This document shows, piece after piece, positions 31,657 through 42,460 of a stretch of DNA of 64,000 nt. Position numbers and translations under genes: made by a program. Every line of letters begins with the position of its first letter. Position 1 is the stretch's first letter. The notes beneath the pieces were generated by a model. It did no database searches. It was given only the letters and a program-made list of their open reading frames with translations, and was not told the DNA's origin. The DNA comes from Rachicladosporium sp. CCFEE 5018 (lineage: Eukaryota > Ascomycota > Dothideomycetes > Cladosporiales > Cladosporiaceae). The stretch spans positions 106,700-170,699 of the forward strand of contig KZ111147.1 of assembly GCA_002077045.2 (NCBI GenBank). Direction: 5' to 3'.

Positions 31657-32424
31657 AATGAGCTACGAACGTAGTATCGCGATGAAGCTGAATCCGAGCT
31701 GTGTGGTGGTTTCTGGTCAATAGTGCTCGGTATTGCATCGATCGGGGAGAGCAGTGATTAATAGAGAACAGATGAGGGAGACAAGGCTGTCTGTGAAGGG
31801 CAGCGATCGATCTGTCTAGTGTCTATTCCGGGCTCCTCGCAGCATGCAACCCACTTCGTGAACCTCATCGTGGCGTGCATAAGCTCCGATGTCGAGATGA
31901 GAAGACCATACAGCCTCGCGAGCTGTCATTCGCCGCAGTTCGTCTTGGGCGACGGGGAAGCAGTGCTCGACTATGCCATTCGTATAGCTTGGAACCGCTG
32001 TACCACTCGAACAAAAAGTTGCGCGCTACTCACGGTACCTCGGAGTTCGTAGTTGCCTTTACACTTGAGTGTGGACGCCTTTATGCCTGAGCCCGGACGC
32101 CTTCATGCTTGAGGCCAGAACAAAGTCTGAGCCTTGCAGCTGCAGACGGCCCATGATCTCCGTGCCGACCCAATGAGGTGTGCAGGGCACTGTAGACAGT
32201 CCCTACACGAATAAGGCTGCCAATGCTGTCGACTCATGGCGTCTGCATCTTGTTGTTATGCCGCAGTGCCGTGGTCGAAGTGTTCAGGGAATAAGCGTCT
32301 GGCTAGACGAATGGGTCGGCGAAATTGCGGCCTGCCACACTAGGTCTTGGCATGAATGTGGAACATGTTCGCGGTGCATGGAGTCACTAATTACACAGTG
32401 GTGAAGTGAGGATCAAATCGGCTT
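31657..32424. other. Intergenic, no gene seen
   Basis: About 770 bp found only in this copy. Short frames have no recognisable content. It includes the 5' flank of the membrane glycoprotein gene and the 3' flank of the methyltransferase gene. Confidence 0.55.
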
Positions 32425-33297
32425 TCAGCCAACACCGACAAACACCCCATCGACTTCCTCAATCTCGCCTTTGTCGTTCGCAAGCTTCGCCCACTCTTCC
32501 AAGAACAGCTCTCTTGCACGATCCCTCCCTCCGTCCGCAGCCAAAGCCTCGCCATATCTCGAGACGATCAATCTCTCGAATCTCGCCTGCCCATCTTCAA
32601 CCGCATAGACACGATCGATGCGTGGCTGATTCACATCACACACATAAGCATCGATGCCTTGACCGTGACCGCTAGCCTGCGCTTGCGACACCAATCTGAT
32701 ATCCAATTCCTGCAACCCCGCTGCGCTCAGCAAGTCCTCGAACTCTTTTGGGCTTTCGAAGTTCAGGCGATAACTCGGTACTGGGATTGCGAGTCTCTTG
32801 CCCACGCGCTCCAGTGTCAAATGCCCAAGCTGACTCCGGATATGCGTTACATCCATGATCAGCCTACCGCCAGGCTTGAGAAATCTAACCCAGTGCTTGA
32901 GCGCCAGCGTCGGGTTCGAGAGTAGCACTAGCGCAGACGCACACGTGATGGCGTCGAACTGCTGCCCCTGTACCCCGTCGAGATTGCTCAGACTTGTGAT
33001 CGAGTGTTGATGGAACGTCACGTTCTCGATATTCGCATGTAGCTGTTTGAGATGAGCCTGGGCGAGCATGCCACTGCTGATGTCAACGCCTGTTACGCTG
33101 CCTGTCGAGCCCACTGCTTGTGCTGCGGCGAAGGTGACGAGACCAGTGCCGCAGGCTAGGTCTAGGACATGTTCGCCTGGTTTGAGGTCGAGAAGATCGA
33201 CGACGTGTCGTGCGAAGCGAGGATGCCAGCTGTCGTCGTACTTGGAGGCGCGATCATCGTAGAGGTGCTGAGCATCGGCTGCTTGATCGCGAGGCAT
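32425..33297 (-). CDS. Class I SAM-dependent methyltransferase, copy B
   Basis: 290 residues. Motif I is VLDLACGTGLVTFAAAQ (SAM-binding loop), then VTGVDISSGML (acidic residue that binds the ribose), FDAITCASALVLL (motif IV) and LKPGGRLIMDVTH (motif V). The start at 33297 (MPRDQAADAQHLYDD) is the point where the two copies begin to agree in frame; a longer in-frame extension exists only in this copy. The substrate is not evident; the fold is of the UbiE/COQ5 type seen in small-molecule methyltransferases. The last residues differ from copy C, next to the edge of the 2.9-kb extra segment. Confidence 0.85.
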   Translation of the reverse strand: MPRDQAADAQHLYDDRASKYDDSWHPRFARHVVDLLDLKPGEHVLDLACGTGLVTFAAAQAVGSTGSVTGVDISSGMLAQAHLKQLHANIENVTFHQHSITSLSNLDGVQGQQFDAITCASALVLLSNPTLALKHWVRFLKPGGRLIMDVTHIRSQLGHLTLERVGKRLAIPVPSYRLNFESPKEFEDLLSAAGLQELDIRLVSQAQASGHGQGIDAYVCDVNQPRIDRVYAVEDGQARFERLIVSRYGEALAADGGRDRARELFLEEWAKLANDKGEIEEVDGVFVGVG

Positions 33298-34110
33298 GGC
33301 GTGCTTTGCTGACCGAAGAGGCAGCCGTACAAGTCCAAGACGCGAGTGATGTGCTCCGACACTCAGACACTCGATGAAGCCACCGTCGAAGCATTCAATA
33401 TAGTGCTCACTTAGTCCTGGGTTTCTGTGTTTGGTTAGGGTAAACAGTAGCTCTGGCTGAGCAGGATGCCTGTTGTTCGCTTTAAAAGCTTCCCAGTCTA
33501 GTAAAGAAAATCGCGTGGCGGACATGAAGGTGATGTTTTCAAAAACTGTTGAAGGGCAATGTTACGAGACGACAACGGGACATGTAGCTTCTTATCTCCT
33601 TCGACTCACAAATGGCGACTTCAGTCAGCTTCGCTGCAGTGCCGTAATGCCGATCATTCGCGTACGTTCATCACGAATCCTCGGAAATTACTTATAGGGC
33701 CACGATGTATCCTTTGCCAGGGACGACTGTACGATCAGAAGGATCGCCTCGCGAATGTAGTGTTCTACGAGACTTGACTCGGCGCCCAGTATTTGCTTGC
33801 CTTTCTGTTGTACAGAATTGTTCGCGCGTCGTCGCCAGCCGCGCGAAGTTATCATTGTTAGTATTGAGTGCAGACACGAGTTCGCTTGCTCGCGATACTC
33901 CCGCAATGTATTGTACAGTCGAAGAGAATGAAACCTGTCGAAGTTGACACCCGGACTCTGTCACGCGAGCCTTTAGCCACTGATGACGCAGGCGGGGACC
34001 TCACTCTGCCACAAACCCGTTTGATGCACTGCAGCCTCTGGCAAAGTCGAGCAACACATATCTGATCGCCGACCTAAACGCCTTCGGTCGCTTCTAGAAA
34101 TCTCGCAACG
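33298..34110. promoter_or_regulatory. Divergent intergenic region, methyltransferase and GET4
   Basis: About 810 bp containing the 5' flanks of both genes. Open frames (33473-33964) are short and overlap on both strands. The sequence is largely conserved with copy C (59754-60565). No specific sites stand out. Confidence 0.5.
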
Positions 34111-35226
34111 ATGTCGGCGAAGATCCAGAAAGTTCTCGCACGCCAGCAAGCCAAGTACGTCGAGCTACAGCAAATGCACATTGAGAGCTGCCTACTAACA
34201 GCATCGACAGGATCGAGGAGGGCGATTACTACGAGGCACACCAACAACTCCGGACGATAGCAAACCGAAATGTCAAGAGCAAAGACTGGGACTCGGCGGT
34301 GGAGCTGCTGGCCTCAGGAGCCAGCATGCTCCTGAAAGCTGGACAAGGCGGATCAGGCGCAGATCTCTGCGTGTACCTGATAGAAGTGTACAACAAGGCG
34401 GAGCTGAAGCCAGACGTCGCGAACAAGGCGAGACTGTTGGGCCTGCTCAGAGCGTTTCCGCCAAATGAACCGGCGAAAAAGAAGTTCGTGGGAGGTGTCG
34501 TGGAGTACGTCGATCCGTTGGATATGAGGCAGTTGGGATGCATGACAACTGACAGATAACAGGTGGTCAAGTAAATACGGCGAGTTCCCAGCAGGCGATC
34601 CCGAGCTCCACCACGTGATAGGTACACTCTTCGCCGAAGAGGGCGAGGCCTACGACGCAGAACGACACCTCACGCTCGGCACATCAGACTCAGCGCAAGC
34701 TTTCGCAAACATGGAGTACGAATGGTACAGCAGCGACGAGCCCTCCACGGCACCCGCATACGCCGCACGAGCAGTGCTGCCCTACCTTCTCATCGGCAAC
34801 ACAAGAGCAGCGAACAAAGCCCTTCTACTCTTCACTTCCAAACTCGCATCCTCGCATCCCGGTCTGGGCGTGCAAAGCATAAGTTCCTCCGCATCAGACA
34901 TCCGAATCTACCCTTCACTTCCTCTGCTCAACTTCCTCGGCCTCCTGCTCCTCGCTATCCAACGCGGTGGCGCAGACCTCTTCAAGCAGCTCAAAGTCCA
35001 CTACGCATCACATCTCAACGAGGCTGGCTGGGATGAGGCACTGGCGCAAATAGGGGAGATGTACTTTGGCATCAAAATCCCTTCGCAGAGCAATCCAATG
35101 TTTGATATGATGAGCAATATGCTCATGGGTGGCAATAACCCCTTTGCGGCGAAGAAGAAGGAGCCGCGGAGTGTGGGAGCTGCGTCGCCTGCGCCTAGTA
35201 CACCGTCGGCGCCTGCATTGGATTGA
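34111..35226 (+). CDS. GET4: Golgi-to-ER traffic protein 4 (GET4/TRC35), copy B
   Basis: Exons 34111-34154, 34211-34504 and 34563-35226 with introns of 56 and 58 nt; 333 residues. Get4 is an alpha-helical repeat protein that with Get5 passes tail-anchored proteins from Sgt2 to the Get3 ATPase. Recognisable parts are IEEGDYYEAHQQLRTIANR, the ASGASMLLKAGQGGSGADLC helix, WSSKYGEFPAGDPELHHVIG, and EAYDAERHLTLGT. The C-terminal tail is short and Ala/Pro/Ser-rich, as usual. All three splice joins keep frame and restore known family sequence. Confidence 0.93.
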
Positions 35227-35868
35227 TGGAAAGGGGTTGTATAGCATAGCGTGGAAGGTATACTTTTTGACAGGAGTTGACGATCCAAACCGACCCAAAG
35301 TCACACTCGGTCTGTGGATCATTGACCGATCACTTATGAAGATTATGCACGAGCTCGCCTCTGCGGGAAACTGAACGGTCGGTCATTATTGGACAGGACT
35401 CGTGACTTCACGGCTCTCCACGTTGATGATGGCCACTCAGTCAATGATATCGGGAGCAAGTCCACCACACCGGAGGGGAGGAACCACAGTTATCTACTTC
35501 ACACTGATGATGTTCACAAATGGCTTCACTTGCCTCTTGTCGTCTGTCGAAAAGCCTCGTAGCATGTGCAGACACAGGTGCAGACGCAGGTGCAGGTGAT
35601 TATGCATGTGAACGCTGGAATGCGGTTGTCGCTGTTTGCTTTGATCGTACTTGCCTCGACCTCATCTTGCCAACGTCGGTCCTCACGTGCTGAAGTGAAC
35701 GCATGATTTGGTCTTCTGTTAACAAACATTATCAGGTTGACCGTTCACATGCTCCATTTCACATTGCTTGATAGCACTACGAAGTGTAGCATGCAAATTG
35801 GTCTCGCAATGTCCTGAACGAAGCGCATCCATCCGTACTCAAGCAATTCGCGGACCAACCTTTCAACC
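35227..35868. other. Intergenic / JmjC promoter
   Basis: About 640 bp. Contains a small CAGGTG/CAGACG-type minisatellite at 35566-35600 whose units differ from those in copy C. No gene seen. Confidence 0.6.
35566..35600. repeat. Short GTGCAG(A/G) minisatellite
   Basis: About five imperfect 6-mer units of the CAGGTG type. The copy C counterpart near 62040-62070 carries different unit variants, indicating rapid change. Confidence 0.6.
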
Positions 35869-37392
35869 ATGGACTCGTCTGACTTCAATCCAAACTTGGC
35901 AGATCGTGTTAAGGCACGACAGCGCAACAAGTCGACGAGAGCGAGCACTGCAGCACAGACACCAGACCTTACCTTACCGTCCACGACGCAATTGAAGATC
36001 AGGAAGTCCGCCGTTGGCGCGAAGGCGAAGGCATCGAAGAAGCAATCTCATGCGAAGCAAGTCTCAGCCATCAAGCCTGTCACACCCACGCTTCCTGCTT
36101 TCAAGTCGTCAACAGCTAAGACCCCAGCACTTAAAGCTACAACAACCAAAAGGAAAGCTTTGGTTGCGATCGACGACTACACGAGCAAACGCGCGAAGTC
36201 GATCAGCGAAGAAAGCCCACTCACCGCTCGCGATGTCGATGCGCCACCAGCTCGTCTACAGCAGCCAACGCCAGAAGCCACGCCAGGGGATGCTTCAGAT
36301 CAGGACAATGTCTTGCCTGCCACCGACACAGATCAGATCTACGTAACGGAAGTGCTCAAGGTCCTTGAGAAGAGGCTGGAGGCGAAGACCAACGACATCG
36401 GCCGACGTCAAGCGCAGCGTGTAGGCGATCTGCTTCGCCGCGCGGGGCCTGCAGCTACCACCGACGTCCTGCGCCTGACTTCTGCTGAAGCCGGGGCGTT
36501 GCTATCGGCTCGCCAGCCTCATGATCGACCGATACTTGTCGAAGGCGGGCAGTCACTTCCGCCCCAGACGCTCGACCAGTTCCTAGACGAGTGCTACGAT
36601 AACACCGCAACAGTGTCTGTGCAGGATCCGAGCGCGAAGCTGCGTCGGGGCGCGCAGGCAGTCAAGGAAGTCAGCGTCGCCACGCTCAAAGCCCGTTTCG
36701 GCGCGCCAAACGACGACTATCCCTGGAATTGTCTGGAGCTTGCATGTCCATTCGAAGACGGTCTTCGTCCAAGCTTCCTGAACGACGAAGACTGCCGCCT
36801 ACTCACCAAGCTCAAATTCCCGCTTTCGAATAACGCTCTGAGTCGGCACAGCTACCCGGACGGCTACAAGGAAGTCGAGAAGTGGTCTCTTCTCGCTCAA
36901 GCTGGCGCCCTGACTGAGGCCCATCAGGATAGTCATGGGTACAGCACTTACATCACTGTGAACCAGGGAGAGGTGGGCTTTGCTTGGATCTCACTGCCAG
37001 ATGTAGAAGAGCGGAAAGCCTGGGTCCGCAATCCGCAATCGCATACTAGCGATCGTTGGCGCTATGTTGTCCTGCGCCCTGGTAACACCGTCGCATTTCC
37101 ATGCGGTACTGTGCACTCGGTTTTCCGCCTGCCTTCCGCAGGACCCAGTCTGTGTTTCGGCGGCCATTTCCTGAGATGTTCTGGACTCGTGCCGTGGGTC
37201 AAGACTCTGCTTGAGGAGCAAGCGAATACCTGCATCACGAATGAAGACATCTCCGCCAGTGCTCCCGGCTATCTCGATAGGGTTGAGAAGTTCGTGAGGC
37301 AGGCGCTGAAGCAGGGGACGAAGGTGGAGCGCTGGGGCGGGAAGGTGGACATTGATGAATTCCTGAGGCTGAAGAAGGCGTTCGTGAAGTAG
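35869..37392 (+). CDS. JmjC-like Fe(II)/2-oxoglutarate dioxygenase, copy B, intact
   Basis: Intronless; 507 residues. The N-terminal 150 residues are Lys/Ala/Ser/Thr-rich with nuclear-localisation-like runs (TTKRKALVA, SKRAK). The C-terminal half is a JmjC-type jelly roll: EAHQDSHGYSTYITV gives the iron-binding HxD (His352, Asp354), VVLRPGNTVAFPCG follows, and GTVHSVF gives the distal iron His (about 416). Members hydroxylate or demethylate proteins, often histones. A nuclear role is likely from the basic tail; the substrate is unknown. Copy C is disrupted at the HxD strand. Confidence 0.85.
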   Translation: MDSSDFNPNLADRVKARQRNKSTRASTAAQTPDLTLPSTTQLKIRKSAVGAKAKASKKQSHAKQVSAIKPVTPTLPAFKSSTAKTPALKATTTKRKALVAIDDYTSKRAKSISEESPLTARDVDAPPARLQQPTPEATPGDASDQDNVLPATDTDQIYVTEVLKVLEKRLEAKTNDIGRRQAQRVGDLLRRAGPAATTDVLRLTSAEAGALLSARQPHDRPILVEGGQSLPPQTLDQFLDECYDNTATVSVQDPSAKLRRGAQAVKEVSVATLKARFGAPNDDYPWNCLELACPFEDGLRPSFLNDEDCRLLTKLKFPLSNNALSRHSYPDGYKEVEKWSLLAQAGALTEAHQDSHGYSTYITVNQGEVGFAWISLPDVEERKAWVRNPQSHTSDRWRYVVLRPGNTVAFPCGTVHSVFRLPSAGPSLCFGGHFLRCSGLVPWVKTLLEEQANTCITNEDISASAPGYLDRVEKFVRQALKQGTKVERWGGKVDIDEFLRLKKAFVK

Positions 37393-37952
37393 ATGGCTCT
37401 ACAGTATGGACGATGCGGTGGCAGCGCTGTAAGAGAAAGACCATGACAAGTACAGGTACAATTAACCGCGCCGTGGGGCCTGTGCTTTGCGAATCCCATA
37501 TTCAGGAAGAGTACTGCAGACCTCTCTTCCGTACAAGCCTTTGGTGTAGGAAATCAAACAACTTCACCTCTTGGAAATGGAATCGCATCTGATGACGAGC
37601 CTTCCACCGCGAGAGGTCTGCAGCACTATTCCCCCCCAGGAAGGATGCCTGCCTTGCGCTTCAAGTGGACGCTGCTCCAAAACGCTTGCCTACCCATGGC
37701 ATTCCGAAAGGTGGTTCATTCCAACGACTTTGACGACAGCTGCTTCACTGACCTCTTGCGAGAGTGCTATGGACTTACTTGGTGAGCACAATGATACATT
37801 TGCGCACGTTATATCTCAGATGCATGGAAAAGTACGACCGACAAACTGCGGAGCAACGGATACTAATTTGCGAGGAGCCGCGGAACGCCCTCCAATCTTC
37901 CTGATATCCTCGTGACGTGCTAACACCATATTGCGCTGTGCAGCAGGACACC
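37393..37952. other. Intergenic, convergent 3' ends
   Basis: Between the JmjC stop and the stop of the first secreted paralog. The plus-strand frame 37571-37915 has no recognisable features. No gene called. Confidence 0.55.
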
Positions 37953-39139
37953 TCAAGCGCAGGGGAATCCACAATCGATTTGTCGCCTTCCGTGGTCATA
38001 CTTGCCGGAAGTGCAGGCCGGGCCGTTCGTCTGGGTCTTCCAACCTGCGTAGGAGATGTCCAGTGGGTCGGTGTCATACGCGCCGTACCATCCGGTGCCA
38101 AAGTCCACGGTGTAAGGCAACAGACTCGACATGCTGAAGTACGAACTACCGAGCATATCTTGGGAAGTCATGCCGATGACTTCTTGGTCTGAATCCTTGA
38201 TCGAGATGACCAATGGCCACTTGGAAGGGTACGCACCAAAGAGACCCGAGGGCTGGGTGTTTTCTTTCTGCTGGATGTGTATACCACACCTGAGTGACAA
38301 AATCATTAGCGACAGTATCTCAAATTGGAGAAATGGTGGAAGTACTTACTGGCCTGCGGAATACCCCATGCCGACCTGTTTGTTGGGACAACCACTGGTC
38401 GGGTCATCCCCATACCCATTCCAGTTTAGCATGTAGTCCAGATGCACAGACTTCCGACGAGCCAAAGTGTCATTACTGCTGCTGGTAGTAGCTATATCGT
38501 TCTGCGACGTGCTAGCAGTTGGCTTCGGTGAGATTGTGATGGGCAACACTGAACGGCTCCCCGTGTTATGTGCATCAACGTGCGTGATCGTGGCGCGACC
38601 GCGATCCAGTAACGTTCGTGCTTCCATCCGGGCGTACGTAGTGGAGTGAAATCGCACACCCTGCATGAAATCGGTGACCAGATAGATGTCTCCGCCAGCC
38701 ATGTCGGCGTATACTCCTGAGGCTCTGACCACGAAACTGGGCCACCACGACTGCTCCCAGTTGCCAGTTATTCCGCACACATACTGACCAGGGAAGAAGT
38801 CGGCAATGTATACGCCCCGAATGGATCTTGCGAAGTCTCGCGCAACATTGCTCCCCTCCAGACCGTCGCCGACCTCGGTGTAGAAGACAAAAGGGCGATC
38901 CGGGGGGCAACGATTCAAGTCGAATGCAGCTCGAACGTCGTCATCTGTGGGAAACGGACTGACTGACGGTCCCGGGATAGTGCGCAGCTGGGGCGTGACT
39001 TCTTCATTGTCGAAGTGGGCGAATGTCGTGATCGATTTGGTCCATCTCAACCCTTGATAGGGACAGCACGGACTGGTTCCAGAGCAGTGTAAATCGCCCA
39101 TGCTTGGAGCAACATTCGTGGGAAGGGAAAAGTAAACAT
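37953..39139 (-). CDS. Secreted protein of unknown function, paralog 1
   Basis: Proposed exons 39052-39139, 38350-39001 and 37953-38289 give 358 residues in frame. The second intron (60 nt) is well supported; the first (50 nt, GTTGAG donor) is inferred and could instead be a frameshift. The N-terminus MFTFPFPRMLLQAWAIYTAL is a signal peptide ending near VRAVP. The core (IPGPSVSPFPTDDDVRAAFD, then RPFVFYTE, VARDFARSI, GVYADMAGGDIYLVTD) is clearly paralogous to the protein at 40897-41568. A C-terminal extension of about 112 residues has no counterpart in paralog 2. No enzyme family can be named. Confidence 0.65.
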
Positions 39140-40001
39140 CCTGGAGCTCGAGACAAGTATTGGTTGCGATGGCGAAGTGCGCTTACGATCGCTCTTTGCG
39201 TCCCAAAGGGCGACGATGATGGCTATGCCACCTGCGAAAGACCGACAACATCGTGTCAGTGTTATAGCTGTGCCGCGACGAGCGACCATGGCAAATCGCT
39301 TCATGTGCGATATGGCTGCGCAAAGGGCTGTGGCCCGGCGTGCAGACGAGAATCATGCGCAGGCGGTATCACTACTTCGCCGCGCCGCAGGCATCTGCAA
39401 GGGCTCGACATACTATCGAGGATAACATTTATCGTCGAGGCCAGCAAAGGTCGAATGTAGTATCATTGTGAGATCGGCTCACGCTCGATTGACTTCATGC
39501 CGTCATGCCTGTCTACAGTCAACCAGATATATAGTTCTTCCGTGGTCAAGCGTGGTCAAGCAGAGGACCACCGCTATTGCGGTATGCTGTTAGTAAAGGT
39601 GCGCCATCTGAGCATGCATTTCGTTGTCCTTCGCTCGCCAGTTGAGACACAGCCACCGGTGTGTTTACGGCGACACAGCACTTTTGCCTGCGCTTAATAC
39701 CGCATTGTGTACTTGAAAGCCAGAGGAGGTGATGTTACATGAACCTCCTGCCGAACGAGGTGAACTTGCGGGGCCAGCCGCACTAAATGCAACACCGGCG
39801 CCTATCGAGGTCAAGGGATCTTATGGCAAAAATCAGGGACATAGATGCAGCTTTTGCTACATTTGTTGTATTGCAGCGTAGTGCGTCTCGGTAAGCGCTG
39901 GGCTTGGGCGTCGAGCCCTGCGGATGTGACTTGGTTCAAAAGTGCTTGGGTAATTTACACACGTCATAGGCCTGCACTTCTGAAGGCCTGACTACTATAC
40001 A
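39140..40001. other. Intergenic, divergent
   Basis: About 860 bp upstream of both the secreted paralog (minus) and the ankyrin gene (plus). No convincing gene. Confidence 0.55.
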
Positions 40002-40869
40002 ATGGCACTTGCCTCAATGAACATCCTCGGATCCGAACTGTACGACGCAGCGATACGCGACGACGTCTCTTATATCGAGTCCCTGCGTTCGGACAAGTCG
40101 CTCCCCGCTCCTTCCTGGGATGCTATGCTCGACGCTGCCGTCATCGGCGGTGCTGCAGAAGTCGCTGCGTATAGTCTTGGGCGAGGTGCAACTGTCGATA
40201 ATCTCGTTCTCGGCAACGTCATCTGCTCTCCTTGCGAGCCCATCTATCGCCTTTTCGTTAATTCTGGAGTCGTGAAGATCAATGACGAAGTCGATAAATG
40301 GGGTTTCCCGCTAGGCATCGCTGCTGGCCAAGGGCTGCACTCGAGGGTACAGTATTTGTTGGAACGTGGTGCAAGGCCTGACGTCAACATTGAGTTCTAC
40401 GGCGGCATGAGCACGCTAGCGGTTGCGGCATTGAGGTCCGACACGGAAATGATCGATCTCCTGGTCCGGCATGGCGCTGTGGTCAAAAGTAGTGGTGCGA
40501 TAGTTGTTGCAGCCAGAAAGGGTAAGCTCAGTATGGTGTCGAGCCTGCTTGAAGCAGGCGCGGACGTGGACGAACTGGGCGTCCGTTACACAGATGAAAG
40601 GAGCGTGACAAGCATGGGCACCCGTGAGTATTTCCCTTTTGGAGATGCAAGCGGTTGCGTAAAGCTAAAAGATCTGCCTTCTTGTAGCACTGCACAAGAG
40701 TGTCGAGCGCGGACACCTCGGTATTGTAGCTGCGCTGCTCGACGCAGGCGCAGATATCAACGTCCGCGATGGTCAAGGCAAAGATGTTATCGATATTGCC
40801 TGCGCGAAGCGAGCCAGCAACGAGATGGTAGTGCTCCTTGAGCACGCGCTAGTAAGGTCGGCAGCGTGA
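40002..40869 (+). CDS. Ankyrin-repeat protein
   Basis: Exons 40002-40623 and 40688-40869, intron 64 nt; 267 residues. About five to six ankyrin repeats are visible, the clearest being IDLLVRHGAVVKSSGAIVVA, KLSMVSSLLEAGADVDELG and, restored by the splice, TPLHKSVERGHLGIVAALL with DAGADINVRD. No other domain, signal peptide or membrane helix. It probably serves as a protein-binding scaffold. It lies between two secreted paralogs, in opposite orientation to both. Confidence 0.85.
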
Positions 40870-40896
40870 GTTTTCCGGTGGACTCGGAACTTCGGT

Positions 40897-41568
40897 TTAG
40901 GTAGTGCGCTTGAGATCGTTGGCATCATGAAGGGGCAGAGGCAGCGCAGTCAATGGGACCAGTAATGGCATAGATTGTACATGGCTGAAGTCGCTGCTGT
41001 TCACATAGATGACAGAGACGTAATTATGCTCGGCCAGTGTGGGCGCCTCCACGCGAGCCCATGTTGTATTGCTGCGCTGCACACCTTCTATCGAGGCTGT
41101 GACAAGGTAGATGACGGGACCAGCGTTGTCGGAGTAGATACCAGAGGCGCGGTCGAGGAAGTTCGGGCACCAGGTGGGCTCAGACTTTGCACTACTGGAA
41201 CAGACGACGTAATTGGGGAAGCAGTCTTCGAGGTACATGCCGTCTATGCTTCTGGCGAGATCTTGTGCTAGACGCGCGCCCGCATCTTGTGCTGTCTCGG
41301 TATAGAAAACAAAAGGCCGACCACTGTGGCATCTGACCGAATCGAAAGCGGCGCGTGCTTCGTCGTCAGTAGGGTATGTACTGGCAGTTGGACCAGGTAT
41401 TTGTCGGATCTGGCCTTGTATCCAGCTTGCAACGTATCGCGGGAGAATTCTCGCGCTATTCGCATCGTCTAGCGCGGTTATTGGTGCTGCTCGGGTGCAC
41501 TGAAGCAATTGGGCCAGTGTCCAGATATGTGCGAGCGCATGAGCAGCGGGCCAAGTCGAGAGGAGCAT
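40897..41568 (-). CDS. Secreted protein of unknown function, paralog 2
   Basis: Intronless; 223 residues from the ATG at 41568. The N-terminus (LLSTWPAAHALAHIWTLAQL) is a signal peptide with likely cleavage after RAAP. The core aligns with paralog 1: IPGPTASTYPTDDEARAAFD, GRPFVFYTETA, LAQDLARSIDGMYLEDCFP, ASGIYSDNAGPVIYLVT, and NTTWARVEAPTL. It lacks the C-terminal extension of paralog 1 and ends soon after the core. Three Cys and one N-glycosylation site are visible in the core. Function unknown. Confidence 0.72.
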   Translation of the reverse strand: MLLSTWPAAHALAHIWTLAQLLQCTRAAPITALDDANSARILPRYVASWIQGQIRQIPGPTASTYPTDDEARAAFDSVRCHSGRPFVFYTETAQDAGARLAQDLARSIDGMYLEDCFPNYVVCSSSAKSEPTWCPNFLDRASGIYSDNAGPVIYLVTASIEGVQRSNTTWARVEAPTLAEHNYVSVIYVNSSDFSHVQSMPLLVPLTALPLPLHDANDLKRTT

Positions 41569-42354
41569 CGTTGCGGTGCAGCCGCAATGCGACAATCAAT
41601 AAGCTTGCACTGATCCCTTTTGATGCCCACTGCTTAACGGAGATGAGTGTAGGACGTAAGCGAGTCCGACAGCACTATCGTCCACGCAGGACAATAGTAT
41701 TGATTTCTCCAAGTAATGCTCGACGAGAGAGAAAGGAATCAGGTGTCTGACTAGCCACGCACGCTGCGTAACGGCACCTGGTAGCGCAGACCTACGGTTC
41801 TGAATCGCATCCTTCCGCAGCCACCAACAGTGTTGAGATTGCAACTGCGCCTCAAGCCATTGGCATACTGACTACGGAGTATCTGTGACCCTGTGTAGTC
41901 CATATAATCAACGGATATACGCGAATTGCTCAAGAGCTCGGCGAGACGCGTGAGGGTCACACCTCGTCGCCTTTCTTCGTGAGCATGAAACATTTGCTCC
42001 GCTGCATACTGTACGAGGCATGATTGAGGTGCGTCGTGAAACGAAGCCGTTATCATGGTCTGTGCATGGGCGGCTCGGGTAGCTTCGCGTGGGACGGAGT
42101 GGTCGAAACGCGAGCAGTTTGCGAGCAAGAAGGGACAGTTGCGAGCGCTGAGCATGCTTTGTTCATGAAGTTCCATCGGATTCATACAAAGTATACCGTA
42201 TATGCTATAAAATGCTCACAATCAAATCATTGAGACTACTCCAGGGTCTATGTATTAGCACCTCTTTCGAGCCGTGCCTTCCCATGTCACGCCGGTGCAG
42301 CTTCGGGGGAACTCGAGAGACCGAAACACAGTTTCTGGCGTCTCTCACGTCGTA
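41569..42354. other. Intergenic, no gene supported
   Basis: About 790 bp. A 144-codon minus frame (41751-42185) has no signal peptide or known domain; left as unsupported. Confidence 0.5.
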
Positions 42355-42412
42355 TCAAACTGTAGTCGCTGGGGTCGTAGTTGGGATCATTTCAGTGGTC
42401 GTGGTTGTTGTT

Positions 42413-42460
<48 letters not shown>

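Larger units (their letters stand above)
23012..37572. repeat. Large direct duplication, unit 1 (pairs with 52368-64000)
   Basis: Same genes in the same order and orientation as contig 3, from the 5' part of the ubiquitin protease through the JmjC gene. Unit 1 is about 2.9 kb longer because of extra sequence between the NIPA and methyltransferase genes. The right end is set by the window edge of unit 2. Confidence 0.95.

Noticed and set aside
41751..42185. 144-codon minus frame
   Set aside because: No recognisable domain and no splice partner was found; left as intergenic.
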